A stretch of 64,000 bases of DNA from Sequoia sempervirens (Eukaryota > Streptophyta > Pinopsida > Cupressales > Cupressaceae): positions 1 to 64,000 of the forward strand of contig VDFB02275624.1 in NCBI GenBank assembly GCA_007258455.2, written 5' to 3'. How positions within the stretch are numbered: the first letter of the stretch is position 1; every line of letters begins with the position of its first letter. Both the position numbers and the translations under genes were made by a program. This document shows positions 12,742 to 24,404 of this stretch, piece by piece. Below the pieces are notes generated by a model that had not been told where the DNA came from, ran no database searches, and saw nothing but the letters and a program-made list of their open reading frames with translations.

Positions 12742-12755
12742 TTTTTCCCCTCTTT
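12742..12755 (-). other. E5 polypurine tract (copy A)
   Basis: On the minus strand this reads AAAGAGGGGAAAAA directly before the LTR start TGTAGACAC. A purine run at this position primes plus-strand DNA synthesis in LTR elements. It fixes the orientation of E5 and identifies the adjacent LTR as the 3' one. Twin: 30482-30495. Confidence 0.85.
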
Positions 12756-13011
12756 GTCATAATCCAAAGAAAAATAAGTCAAAGTCATGCCCCAACGAAG
12801 GTACAAAGTATCAATGCCCCCTCGAGAAATTTTTCAAATTTTGGCCTGGCGACAGAAAAATTTGGAAAGTGTTCTGACAAGTTAATTTAAAGACCAAAAA
12901 AAAATGGTGAGATTCTTTCAAATTTGGACATGTTTAAGATACTCAAAAGGGTAGTCAAAGGTGGTCAAAGGAACCTCCAGTAATAACAGTTGTGAAAATC
13001 TCACTTTTACC

Positions 13012-13021
13012 CTATAAATAG
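13012..13021 (+). promoter_or_regulatory. TATA box for the E5 antisense ORF (copy A)
   Basis: CTATAAATAG is a close match to the plant TATA consensus, on the strand opposite to E5 gag-pol. It lies about 850 bases upstream of the plant-mobile-domain ORF. Promoter activity is inferred only. Twin: 30752-30761. Confidence 0.5.
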
Positions 13022-13261
13022 ATTGAAATTGGGGTAAAAACCATTTCATTTTCAAATTTACTATAGTAATTCCAGAGAGCTTAGAGCGAGGATAGCAACA
13101 AAGAAGATGGTGATTCCAATCACAAAGCATCACAGGTACATTGTCAGGACCTGCAGATGACCAGAGGGCATGGAGCCGGTGGTATGAACCCTTAGCCCAC
13201 TTTGTCAATTTATCATTTTTCATGCTTTTTTTGAGTTTATAGGGAAAAGAACACATGTGTT

Positions 13262-13633
13262 GCGACGCATTTGCATTTGTGTAAACCGAAATCGCATTGG
13301 CGTTCGATGCATTTCATGCGTCACAATGCAAACGCGAAAGATCATTAGGTCAGGATCAAAAGTTGCAATGCAATTGCTTGAAGTTGTGACCCAATCACCA
13401 ATTTAAGCCGCATTTGAAGGATATATTATCGCATTTGAATTATTGTGACGCATTTGTGGAATAGAACAATGCATTTGAAGTAAATGATGCAAGTGTATGA
13501 AATCATGATGCAAGTGAAATTTTGTGACACAATCGAGAAGCCGAATGACGCAATCGTCAAATCATGATGCAAACGTAGTATGATGACACAAACGCCTAAT
13601 TGCTATGCAATTAAAGTCAATGTGACACATTTG
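13262..13633 (+). repeat. Array of degenerate TGAYRCAWWYG words (copy A)
   Basis: About 13 variants of an 11-base word recur every 20-35 bases between TATA box and ORF: TGACGCATTTG, TGATGCAAGTG (twice), TGACACAATCG, TGACGCAATCG, TGATGCAAACG, TGACACAAACG, TGACACATTTG. Many differences are CG to TG/CA changes. The core TGACG resembles binding sites of TGA-type bZIP factors. Twin: 31002-31373. Confidence 0.7.
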
Positions 13634-13847
13634 TTTTTGACTTTGACTGATGATAGCGTAGCGTTGTTTCAACTTTTAAATGCCTTTGACTTAGACTAGG
13701 TGATAATGGCAAGTTTTTAGAAGATATTGACGCGTGCTTTGACATGTGCATAGACAGTTAGCACCTATTTACATGCAAGAGAGCAGACCATCGACCTATG
13801 CATTCAGAGACAAGTTATCAGATAGAGAGCAATGGTGATTGATGTGA

Positions 13848-14850
13848 CTGGGTCTCTACTATGTCACCTATATGCCTGTTGTACAGGAAAATAGGGGACT
13901 CCTAACAATGTTATGCGAGAGGTGGCACTCTGAGACCTGCTCTTTCCAATTGTCGACCAGGGAGGCTACAATTACCCTCGAGGACGTTTATCAAATTCTA
14001 TGCCTACTGATCCAGGGGGAGAGGATTGTTTACAACCCACAACATGGATATCAGACATTCATTTCCTACTATCATGACCAGGGTGTTGGGTTGCATATTG
14101 AGGGGTATGAGATCCAGTGGGAGTTCATGGTAGAGCACTAAAAATGATTTGATGCCCTATTAGCAACATTGATTGCTAGTGTAGTTATTCCAGATCACCG
14201 AGGACAAGGGTTTCCCATTGGTTGGGGGGATGTACTTGTTGGCATGAGGCAAGATAGGACCTTCTATGCTTGGGTACCTTATTTATTAGGCATGTTAGAT
14301 CATTAGTTGCATGAGGTTACGTATGGGAGGGCACAGAGCATTTCCTGCAGGATGACCCTTCTTATGATCTAGGAATCATAGCACGTTGTCATTTTCCACC
14401 TGCCGATTAAGAGGCCACAATTGGTAGATGGAATTCCATATGTATATTACTATGTCGATGCCCTACAACAGAGCCACTATGGTGAGACAGGTTGGTGGAG
14501 ACATAGGATTGACACCATGACTGTATTTGTCTGGAGACCGTATAGGGATGGTGGTTAGTGGGAGGATGAGGAAAATCATCTTAGTTTTTTTAAGAATATC
14601 GATATTTGATTGGCTAGATGATGTAGACATAGTTGATTGTAGAGATGTATTTACCACAACGGGTTCTTAGGCAGTTTGGTAGGCAGCAGGGTATTTCAAT
14701 CGGGACAGCAGAGTATGCGAGATCCTCTCAGAAGTCAGCATGGGGACCGCCCATATCTTTGGCCTTTGTTACTCAACAAATAGATGGACTGGTGGCAAAA
14801 TAGTGGGGATGAAGAGGAGGCATTGCAAATCTAGGGACCTGTTAGAGACT
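13848..14850 (+). pseudogene. E5 antisense ORF with plant mobile domain (copy A)
   Basis: Identical to 31588-32590. It shows the plant mobile domain (MAIN/PMD family) as MPVVQENRGLLTMLCERWHS, ETCSFQLSTREATITLEDVY and QILCLLIQGERIV, with later fragments GQGFPIGWGDVLVGM and MTVFVWRPYRDGG separated by stops. Its C-terminal part is absent in this copy because the repeat ends at 14967. Confidence 0.75.
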
Positions 14851-14967
14851 AAAATTTCATGTGAATTTTAGGTCTTCATATTCAAAAAATTTGATTTTAA
14901 TAGTTAGAAAACTCAGTTGAAAAATTTACTCAAGGAGCCCACTTTGGAACATCACAAAATGAAATCA

Positions 14968-16080
14968 AAGCAAAGAAGGTGGCGAATGTGAAGAAGATTC
15001 AAGCACAAATGAGAGTAACGCGAGGCCATATGAAGAAGCATCCAGAATAGAAGCTAGAAGATGAATTACCAAAGAACATGAGCTTATGCAGGAAATGGAT
15101 AAAAACAAAAGATGCAGGGAAAGGTAAGTCTACCCCTCATCCCACCCCTGAACATGAAATGAATTCCAATTCTAGTTCTAAATGTGAAAGGAATCTATTG
15201 GAATTTAGTGATAATACTTCTAATGAGAGGGGAAAGGTCTTTATGAAGTATGTTGTACATGAGTACTCCTTAGACCCTGGCATGCAAGCCATGAAGTAGA
15301 GAGAAAAGGATAGAATAGAAAGAGATAGAATGAAAAAGGATAATGCTAGCACTAGGGGTACTAGAACCAAAGGATATATCACCCAAAATTTCCATACATA
15401 TACCCTTGTCCCTCTTGAATTGTTAATCGGAGAGGAATATTCTCATGATGTTGATCCCCACCAAGTTGAGACAAAATTTGTATCTAATAGAGAATCCACT
15501 TTCCTAGATGAAGAAGAAGTGTTGAATGATATGAATTTGCTCAATCAGAGAGTTTCTAAATGTAACGAAAATAGAAAGAAGAGGGACGCAAAAAAGGAGA
15601 AGAGAATTAGGGATGCTATGATGAAAAGGGATATGTTACGAAGGAAGGTTGAGGAGATGGAGGCATTAGACAAATTGGAAGCTCAAGTTGATCAAGAGGA
15701 TGATCCAGTTGTGCAAGAAACTATGGGAAAGATCCTTGTAAATTCCTTAGCTGATAATACTGTTGTAGGTCCACAGACTAACACTACTGAAAAGACTTAT
15801 ATCCCATCTACTCCCCCTCCCAATAATACTAAGTGTGAATCCCATGATGTTGATAAAGGGAAATTACCTATGGAAGAGAGAAAATCTAATGAAGGAGTAA
15901 ACATTAATGAGGAAGTTGCTTCCAAGAAAGATACATCACAAGATGAGTCTATTCCATTCCTGGATAAATTAATGAAAGAAAATGAAGAATTGGATAGGAA
16001 GATGAAGGAGATAGAATTACTTGTTGTAAACAAGGAAATGAAAAAGAAGCTTAGTTTCTTGGAATCCATATTGAAGGATC
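14968..16080 (+). pseudogene. E1b gag, N-terminal coiled-coil region
   Basis: The open frame begins exactly at the repeat break and runs with one stop near 15297: fragments KKVANVKKIQAQMRVTRGHM and MSLCRKWIKTKDAGKGKS, then an acidic and Lys/Glu-rich stretch (15330-16080) with heptad-like RIRDAMMKRDMLRRKVEEME and FLDKLMKENEELDRKMKEIE. No LTR, PBS or leader precedes it, so the element enters mid-gag. Function as the N-terminal extension of a Ty3 gag is inferred from the capsid region that follows. Confidence 0.65.
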
Positions 16081-16837
16081 TATCCCTGAGACCCAGAGCC
16101 CTCAAGGCCGCATATCCTCCTCAAGCCCTCATACCCATGATAAAACTTCACCAACTAGTAACTCCTCTAGTTCCTCCTCACAACCTAAAGACAAGTCTAA
16201 AACAATTCACTCTAATGATCAACATGATTCCCACCACAAAAGGTCTAGACACAATGTTGATAGAAGGAGAGATAATGATAACCAAGATGAGGAGGAAGGA
16301 CTTGATCATAGGAGATTATTGCACACTAATAGGTATAGGTAGCTATGTTTTGAGAATATCCCAAGATATCCAAATCTAGTGCTAGATAATGCCAGGAAAC
16401 ATGTGCCTAAATTTATTGGCAATAATGCTCTCAGTGGTGAGGACCATCTCAAGGCTTTTCAGAGTTTTGTAGAAGGCTTCAAATTATGGGATGAGGATGT
16501 ATCCATGAAGTATTTGATGCAATCCCTAACAAAGGACACAAGGGTTTGGTATAGGAGCTTTCCATATGCAAGCATTGACTCAGGGGATTCATTCTTTTGA
16601 ATCCTTAGAGAGAAATATGGAGACCAAACCGACTTGCGGTTTAGGTTGAATGACTTTAATAACATTACAAAAGGGCACAATGAAATGGCTACTAAGTTCA
16701 ATGTGAGATTCCAAAAGGAAATGTATAAGGTCCCTAGATGCTTGAGGCCTAATGAAAGAGCATGTTTAGTTGTGTATTGTAATGCATATGACTCTAAGAC
16801 TACTATCTACTTAGAGACAAGAATCCACAGTCCCTGA
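16080..16837 (+). pseudogene. E1b gag capsid region
   Basis: The frame shifts near 16080 into Ser/Lys/His-rich text, then a Ty3 capsid-like segment: HVPKFIGNNALSGEDHLKAF, SMKYLMQSLTKDTRVWYRSF, a stop near 16600, and FNNITKGHNEMATKFNVRFQ. This order (xxFxG...DH...FxxSL...A..WY..L) matches retrotransposon gag. It packages element RNA in the cytoplasm. Frameshifts and stops make it inactive. Confidence 0.75.
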
Positions 16838-16839
16838 GG

Positions 16840-17828
16840 GAAGCCTATAAAATGGAAATAAAAATAAAAAAAAATAGAAGGGCATTTGGTAAAGTTGGTA
16901 GAAGGGATGATCCTAGGCCCCCTAGGAACCCAAAAGTTCAAAATGAGAAAGCGGTTAAAACGCCCTGAATGAAAAGTTCGATCAAGTCCTAAATTTGTTT
17001 CAAAAGTAGGCAAAGAATGATAAACCTCAATTCCAGAGGAATGAGAGGCCTCCAAGAATTCAAGATTACCCTTATTACCCCAATTGAAATAATGGAAAGC
17101 TGATTCAAAATAACCAAAATAATTTTCAAACAACACCTAACCCTCTACATAAAAATACTACAAATTTTGTTGAATACTTACCGTGGTGTGGAGTGTGTGA
17201 AATTCCCCACTCATCACCATAGTGTATAGTTCCAAGGTCCTTGGAAGAAACTCAAGAAGATAAAAAAGAGTCAGATTCTCCTCATAATCCATATGATACT
17301 GCAAATGTGTTCATGAATAGGTCAGATTTGGAATGTGTTCATTACTCTTCTAGTGATGATGCTAACACAAATGATGTGGAGGTGCAAAGACATGAAGCAG
17401 TTATGCACCATCAACAAGTTCTCTCTGATGAGGATGGGGAAGATGAATACACTTCTTATAATCTTAAGACTTTTAATGTTTCTTTAAGAAGACCTTTGAA
17501 TGAGGAAATAGAGAAATATACAATTGCATTGGCTGCTAGAGCTCAAGCAAGAAGTGACCTCCACCTAAGGAATAGGATAGTGAGAGGCAACCAAGGCCAC
17601 CTTGGAGGCATATTCATTAAAGAGAACAATGCATATAGTAAGGGAATTAAGATAGAAGATAAGAAGGAAGAGACTAAGCCCAAGGAAGTTAAAGAAATGA
17701 GAATCTGGGCCAAGAAAGGTAACAAAGCTAAAGTTGTTGTTGAAGTTGTACATCAGGATCCAAAGGCTAAAGACTTGAAGCCTATAGTTGAAAAGATTGA
17801 TAAGAAAATTGACAAGATAGTCCCTTAG
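16840..17828 (+). pseudogene. E1b gag C-terminus with zinc-knuckle-like motif
   Basis: Decayed text from 16840 to 17170 is followed by YLPWCGVCEIPHSS (about 17175-17215), a WCxxCxxPH motif resembling the zinc knuckle of Tat-type gag. An open segment 17241-17828 follows; it is acidic then Lys-rich (EETKPKEVKEMRIWAKKGNK) and ends in a stop just before the protease. It is the counterpart of 1-70 in E1a. Confidence 0.6.
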
Positions 17829-17839
17829 GAAATAGTACT

Positions 17840-18540
17840 TCCTGAAATACCAAGTTACTCTCCCATTGATATGTTTCAGGTTTTATCTCAAGTCTAAGTC
17901 ATAGTCCCTTTTCTAGAAATGATGAGGATTAATGAGCATAAAGACAAAATAGTAGCTCTCATTAATAACATTACTGGTAGCAGCAAGCATAAAACTAAGG
18001 CTGATGTACCTGAAACTAGTAAGAGTCAAGATAAGGACACTGAGGTAAGAGTAGTAATTAATGAGAATCCTGAGATTTATCTAAGAACCACCATCACTAC
18101 AAATCCTAATTTGGTCAATCCTTTCTTTTTGAGCTAGATCATTGATGGGAAATTACTCAGAAATTGCATGATAGATTCTAGTTCTTCAAATAATCTCATG
18201 CCAGTCAAGATAATGGAGGAAATGGGCTTGAAAGTGGACATCACTTATGGAATGTGCTATGCTATGGATTCTAGCTAGAGAGGTCCCTATTATAGGGGTA
18301 ATTCACAAGGTCCCTTATAAGCTAGCTACATTTCTTGAAAAAGAGTTGGTCATGAGTGTCACAATGGTGGACATTCCAAAAAACTATGAAATGCTACTGT
18401 CAAGACAATGGTGTGCTTCTATGGGAGGAAGTATGCAATGTGATATGTCCTTTGCTACCTTCTTGATCGATCAGAAGGATGTCAAAATTGTGAGAGAATC
18501 AAGATTTTGACATATGATTGAGCACATCGAAGAACTAGAG
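17840..18540 (+). pseudogene. E1b retropepsin-like protease
   Basis: Begins with a leader peptide containing MMRINEHKDKIVALINNITG and reaches the protease core IIDGKLLRNCMIDSSSSNNL near 18139-18200, where the D[ST]G[AS] triad has become DSSS. A stop near 18276 and a shifted frame carry the rest (HKVPYKLATFLEKELVMSV). The protease would process gag-pol. It is less well conserved here than in E1a. Confidence 0.75.
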
Positions 18541-18686
18541 GAACCAGAGGAACCCCCAATAATTAATTTTATTGATACTAGTATAGATACCTTTCATGTA
18601 GATGAAGAGATGAAACAAGAGCAGGAGGAGGTTAAGCCTCCACCAATTGTTAGAAAGGTCTTGCAGACACCACAAGAGGATACTCT

Positions 18687-19199
18687 ATGGACTCTACATA
18701 TTTTGATGGAGCTTGTTCGAAGGAAGGATCAAGTGTTGGGGTCATTCTTATTTCTCCCCAAGGTAAGAATTTCAAGTATTCCTTTTGGCTACAGTTTGCA
18801 TGTACCAATAATGTTTCTAAGTATGAAGCTTTATTACTTGGTTTGAAGTTAGCTTCCAAACATGGGATAAAATCACTGAAAGTATTTGGCAATTCGGAGC
18901 TAGTAGTCTCCTAATTCAGAAATAGGTTTTTCACTAAGGACAAAAGGTTGAGACAATATAGGAATGAAGTTTGGGACACCATTGAGGCATTTGATGCCTT
19001 TGGGATAGAATGGATACAGAGAGGAAAAAATGTCAAGGAAGATTTATTGGCTAACATTGTAGTTAAGTTGGATAATGTGAATTTTCATGGTGTCTCAAGA
19101 ATTGAGGTACATACACGACCTGCAACTCCTAACAACATTTTCAATTGGAAAGTGTTTAGGGTCAATAATGGCATTTTGAAGTTCTTGCATTGCATTTAA
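18687..19199 (+). pseudogene. E1b archaeal-type RNase H, placed between protease and RT
   Basis: MDSTYFDGACSKEGSSVGVI, then SFWLQFACTNNVSKYEALLL and HGIKSLKVFGNSELVVS match archaeal-type RNase H as found in Tat-lineage Ty3 elements. The first catalytic Asp (YFDG) and the Glu (KYEALL) are present; the second Asp of FGDSE is Asn. After a stop at 18912 the C-terminal half continues (YRNEVWDTIEAFDAFGIEWI). In known Tat elements this domain follows the first RNase H; here it precedes RT. The repeat edge (18831) lies inside this gene. Confidence 0.85.
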
Positions 19200-19474
19200 T
19201 AGTACGAAAGTCAAGAGATTGATTTGAGTTCATATGTGGTGGAAGTTGATGGGAAGGAGACATTATTTGGGAATGACATAATTCAATTGAAAAAAAATAA
19301 AATTCCCAAGGGATTAGTTGCACTTGAAAGGGTCTTTGATGGCCCAGATAGATCAAATGCTAAGTAAGCAACTACACATAAAGAAGACCTAGAAGAAATA
19401 AATTTGGGAATAGAAAATTCCCTAAGGTGTATATTGGTAAAAAAATGAAGCCACCTGTGAGTACTGTGTTAATT

Positions 19475-20317
19475 TCTTTATTAAGAAAATACAGACATGT
19501 ATTGGCATGGTCCTATGATGATCTAAAGGACTACAAAGAATACTTGTTCCAACACAAGATCCCATTGAAGCCTGATACAAAGCCCTTTAGGTAAAAGCAA
19601 AGACCTATAAATCCTACTTTGAGACCTAAAATGCAAGAGAAGCTTGCAAAGCTAAGTGATGCAAGAATCATTAAACCTATAAGGCATTCCTCATGGGTGT
19701 CCAATGTGGTTCTTGTCAAGAAAAATAATGGTGACTTAAGATTGTGTGTGGATTTTAGAAACCTCAATTTTTCCGCCTTGAAAGATAATTACCCCTTACC
19801 TAACATGGAAGCAATGTTACAAAAGGTAGCAGGTTGTGAATTGCTTTCTATGATGGATGAATTTTCAAGTTATAACTAGGTTATGGTAAGGGAATCAGAG
19901 GAGTACAAAACAACATTTACCACACCATGGGGGAATTATGTTTATGTGAGGATTCCTTTTGGCCTGATAATTGTTGGTGCCACTTTTTAGATAGCTATGG
20001 ATGTGGCCATTGTTGATTTCTTGGACTTGTTTCTTGCTATCTATCAAGATGACCTTACTGCGCATAGTAAGAAAGAGGAGGATCATTGTTCACATCTTGA
20101 GAATATTTTCACTAGAGATTTGGAGTATGGTATCTAATTGAACCCCAAGAAATGTTCCTTTGGAGTCAAAGAAGGTAAATTGCTAGGGCATATTGTATTG
20201 AAAGATGGAATCTGAATTGATCCTGAAAGAATAGCAGCTATAGATAAGATTACACCACCAAGGAATGTTAAAGGGATTCAATCTTTCTTTGGGAAAATAA
20301 ATTTTCTAAGGAGGTTT
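19475..20317 (+). pseudogene. E1b Ty3-type reverse transcriptase
   Basis: Fragments HVLAWSYDDL and HKIPLKPDTKPFR lead into finger and palm motifs, with the YQDD catalytic box at 20042-20053. It copies element RNA into DNA in the virus-like particle. In-frame stops (for example before VMVRESEEYK) show it is inactive. Identical to the copy at 1735-2577. Confidence 0.87.
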
Positions 20318-20429
20318 GTGACTAATTTTATAGAGATAAGTAGACCTATCTCAAAAATGCTCAAGAAATGGGAAAAGGTGGTATGGTCAGAAGAACCTCT
20401 CAAGTATTTTCAAGCCATTAAAGATGCTA

Positions 20430-20850
20430 TTAAAGTTGCCCCTGTCTTGAAAACACCAGATTATTCTAACCCATTCTACTTGTTTACATTTTCCTCTTTT
20501 CATACTGTAGCAGGAGTGTTATTCTAGAAAAATGATGAGGGTTATGAGTATCCAATTGCCTTTTTTAGAAAATCCTTGTAAGTAGCTAAGCTCAAGTACG
20601 ACACCACTGAAAATAAAGCTTATGCCTTAGTTAAGGCAATTAAAAAATTAAGAACATATCTGACTGGTGCAATAGTAGTGGCCTATGTCCCAAGCACAAC
20701 AGTCAAGGACATTTTTACGCAACAAAAGACTATAGGTTAGAGATGTAGGTGGATTAATAGAATCCAAGATTTCAACATAGATATTCAAATTACTAAGTTA
20801 GTAAGAGGCAAAGGTTTGGCCAAACTCATGGTTGAAACCAATTTGGAGGA
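20430..20850 (+). pseudogene. E1b degenerate connection RNase H
   Basis: Follows RT directly (KKWEKVVWSEEPLKYFQAIK, then YLFTFSSFHTVAGVLF). The TDAS Asp is replaced, so this domain had probably lost catalysis before general decay. With an archaeal-type RNase H elsewhere in the same pol, it parallels the tether or connection domain of dual-RNase H elements. Confidence 0.7.
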
Positions 20851-21029
20851 TAACCAAATCAATGAAGTTGAACAAGAAAACATTGCTCCAATCTATGATA
20901 TGTAGACATGTGGTTGGTACAAAAGGATAGTTGAATATCTGTAGATGATGAAATTCCTTGATGGCATGCCAAACAATGAGAGGATAACTTTGAAGTTGTA
21001 GGCAATTAGATATGTTATTATTGATGGCG

Positions 21030-22144
21030 AACTCTGGTGGAGAAGCCTAGAGGGTGTGCTTCTTAGATGTGTGGATGGTGACCAAATAGAATAATTTCTA
21101 ATTTAAATGCACAAGGGAGTGTGTGGAGGTCACTACATGGCTAAGAATACTATAAAAAAGATATTAGGAGTTGGTTTCTAGTGGCCCACAGTGTTCAAAG
21201 ATGCACATAGATATGTAAAGAAATGTGATTCTTGTCAGAGATTTACTGATAAGTTAAAATTCTTAGGTAACTTACCACTTAGACCAGTCTCAGCACTAGC
21301 CCCCTTCAACAATGGGCTATTGAATTCATTAGAGAAATGGCAGTGAAGTCTAGTGGAGGACATTCTTGGATCTTGGTTGTAACTGACTATTTCACAAAGT
21401 GGGTTGAAGTTATTCCCACTAGGAAGGCAACTAGAAAAGTTTTCATTGATTTCCTAATGAATAATATTTTGAGTAGGTTCGATGTTCCTGAGAGAATTGT
21501 CTCTAGTAATGCTATGTGCTTTAGATCCAAGGAATTTATATATTTTTTCAACCAACATGGCATAAATGTACCCTACTCTTCCCCATATCATCCCCATGGG
21601 AATGGACAAGTTGAGTCTAGTAATAAGAGCCTTATGAAGGTCATTAAATGGGTCCTTGAGAAAAATAACAAAGCCTAGGATTTGAAACTACAATTGGCAT
21701 TGTGGGTGGATAGAACCACAATCAAGAAAGTTATTAGGCAATCTCCTTTTAACTTGGTGCATGGGATTGAAGCTAGAATACCAAACAATAACCTGATGAA
21801 AATGTATAAATTTTTTCAAGAGTATGATACTAACATTTGTGATGAGATGCAAAATCAGATGGATGAATTGACTGAGCTTGATGAGATGAGGAGAGAAGCT
21901 CACAAGAGGAATGAGAGATTACAGCTTCAAGTCAAATATTTGTATGACAAGAGAGCTATTTAGAGAAAATTTGTAGTAGGATGTATGGTTTTGATGTGGA
22001 ATGCGAGATTTGAGGATAAAGGAAAGCATGGGAAGTTTGACCCCTTATGGCTTGGGCCTTATTTAATCACAGAAACTCATGAGGAAGATTCTTACTTTCT
22101 ACAATCACTAGCAGGTGAATTTCTAGAATTTCCAATACATGGAT
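21030..22144 (+). pseudogene. E1b Ty3 integrase
   Basis: Zinc-binding HKGVCGGHYM and CDSCQR, core VTDYFTKWVEVIPTRKATRK, YSSPYHPHGNGQVESSNKS with the catalytic Glu, and C-terminal WLGPYLI. The second catalytic Asp is missing. Open segments are 21337-21678 and 21682-21963. The gene ends near 22144. Confidence 0.87.
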
Positions 22145-22869
22145 AATTCTTGAAACCCTATTTCTCCTGAAATAGGCTATATTTCCATGTACATTGTATA
22201 GTCATGTTAATTTTGTACATAAGGTTTGGTGTGCTTGCTTTCTACTATGTCTGCTTGCTTTGTCTGGGTGAGCTCCTAGTTTTTTTGAATTCCTCTATGT
22301 TTGGTCTGCTTCACCAAGAGATATGTTTCTTGTCATACCCACCAGGGGTATGCATCCCCAAGCATGAGCCACTAATGGAGTCCCTAAAATTCTTGACATT
22401 TTAAGGTCCTTTTTTACTTGGTACTAGCATGTCAAATGTTTCCCACATAAAGGGTTTATGGTTTTACTTGGGTATCCTTGCTCTCAATTGCTCCATGTAT
22501 AACCCTTGGGACATTTTAATTTTTCGTTGACTTGTTTTTCCCGATTGGCGATGATGTAAGTTGTATTCTAAGCCATCTTTATGCATTCCTTACTAGCCCC
22601 TTTGCTTAGGTTATTTGGTCACTTCTAGTCGTAAAGTGTTTTAATCTTCCCAAAGTTGGGTTTTAATATTTTTTCCATAAGTGACTTGAGTTTAAGTCAT
22701 CGATCTCCAAGGGTAAATTCTCGTCATCCTAGTCAAGGCCCTATTTTATGAGTAATTTTGTTGCATGTACAGGTTTGAAGATCACCATCTTATGGAATTT
22801 AATATGATCCATTCCCTGTTGGCTCACACATCCCAAGTGATGGTAGTTTAATTGTTGTGAGATCAATGA
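22145..22869 (+). other. 3' untranslated region after E1 pol (copy B)
   Basis: No gene seen. AT-rich with short T-runs. It probably contains the end of E1. Confidence 0.4.
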
Positions 22870-23872
22870 AATGTTGACATGTGTTTGATCGAGTGTGTGG
22901 GCCCGACCGTTGTGTTCTGTTCTAATGCTCAAAGTTGTAAGATTGACGGTGATGAATGAAAGGCGAAAGATGATTGCCACCGTTCCCCACAAACTTACGG
23001 AGATAAGATGTAGGCTCATTAAAAATAGTGTGGTGCATGAGAAGCTGCCATGTATGTTCCATGACTACTAGCAGGTGGAGCCCACAAGTACACATGGAAG
23101 GCCTCGTTGGCAGGTTTCTTTTGGTCATTTTTCCAAGTTGGAGTAGCGATGTAAATTCAAATGTCATTGAATCAATATGAGTCATTTGAGATGGCCATCT
23201 CAACTCAAGATTGACGATTCACATTCAAAGCCGCTTCTAACAATGAATGTAAATAATATTTGTCTCATGTATATTCCCTCCATTTTGAAGAATACAAATA
23301 TAACTAAATTAGGGAATATTTCTTGTAGTGGTCCAATTAGAATGTGACATGTGTACATCTAGTCTGAAGCTTGCTTTTTCTCCCTTATTCTATAAAAGGG
23401 AATTCAGGGCCATTTGTGTGGATCTTTTGTTGAATTTTAGAACTGAATTGTGAAAATTAAGAACACAGAGCGAATATATTGAGTCTTTATCTAATGCTTT
23501 AAGTCTAGGTAGAAAATCTTGCTAAATGTATGGTTTCTGACTATCTGAATGATAATGGAGATTTTCCAAGTCTATAGTCTCTCCATTTTGATTTTGTACT
23601 TGAGTTATTAATGAAAATTCTGATTAGAGATCATTTCATTAATTTTCATCATTTTATACTTTGATATATGCTTTGGTTTTAGCTCTAGTTCATGGAATGA
23701 GTTAAAATGCTTGAATCAAATCATGAATTCATGTGCAAGGTCATTGGATTTGATAAGTAGTCTTTAGAATTTGGTCACAGATTTGTGAATTGCAAAGTAA
23801 TATCACTTAGATCATGGGTATTTAGAATTAAATATACCTTATATTTCAATCTGCTTTGAGTCCTAGCCTACA
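22870..23872 (+). repeat. Probable LTR with TATA box (copy B)
   Basis: TATA box TATAAAAGGG at 23391-23400; right end CTACA at 23872, then a TGG-starting PBS-like sequence. The left boundary is not resolved and I see no second copy of this LTR in the window, so assignment to E1 or E2 is open. Confidence 0.5.
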
Positions 23873-24404
23873 AATAGTGGCACTGATCCTAACCCCTTTA
23901 AGTCTTTCTCATGATTCCAGTTACCCGACTTGAGAAAATTTATTTAAATAATCATTGATCTATCTTTAATTTTTTGTGTTTTTTGTTGTTTTATATTCTC
24001 AACTTGGGATGCATAGTTCATTCAAGGAAATTCCAACTTCTTGGAGAATTTCATCTTATTAGTCATTGGTGAGAATATATTTGCTTGAATTTGAAATTTA
24101 TATGTAAATTGTCTGAAAGAATTGTGTAATGTACATTGTGGTACCACCCTCCCGGGTCTTATAGAGCCCAAAGTGTAGGAGATAAATCAATTGGTGTTAT
24201 ATCTCATTCGTTGGCCACTTGTCTTCTAGGTATTTGAGAATTGAGTTTGGAAAACTCATAGGTAGTTGTTGAGACCTGATTGGTTCGTTGCAAACAACCA
24301 ACAGTTTTCACACATCATCTTCATATGTCATTTTAGAAAAAAAAGTCTTTAAAATAAAACACCATCCCATTTCATAATTAGTTATCATAAAATTCACCAA
24401 GGTC
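23873..24404 (+). other. E2 leader
   Basis: Untranslated leader between the PBS-like site (TGGCACTGATCC, about 23879-23890) and gag. No ORF. It contains an AT-rich stretch and a short CCCGGG-bearing region near 24151. Twin: 6133-6664. Confidence 0.45.

Larger units (their letters stand above)
1091..14967 (+). repeat. Copy A of a 13.9-kb perfect direct repeat
   Basis: This block is repeated at 18831-32707 with a constant offset of 17,740. Every open reading frame in it recurs at that offset with the same translation, and all lines I compared directly match. The left edge is set by a one-base length difference (C at 1090, extra T at 18830). The right edge is at 14967/32707, where one copy continues into gag and the other into the rest of element E5. 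The block holds the E1 pol, the E2 LTR and gag start, one half of Copia element E3, part of LTR E4, the 3' LTR of E5 and the E5 antisense ORF. None of the interrupted elements in this copy has its right-hand half nearby. Confidence 0.97.

Noticed and set aside
12918..13256. 112-codon minus-strand ORF (twin 30658-30996)
   Set aside because: Overlaps the TATA box and word array; no similarity, no supportive context.
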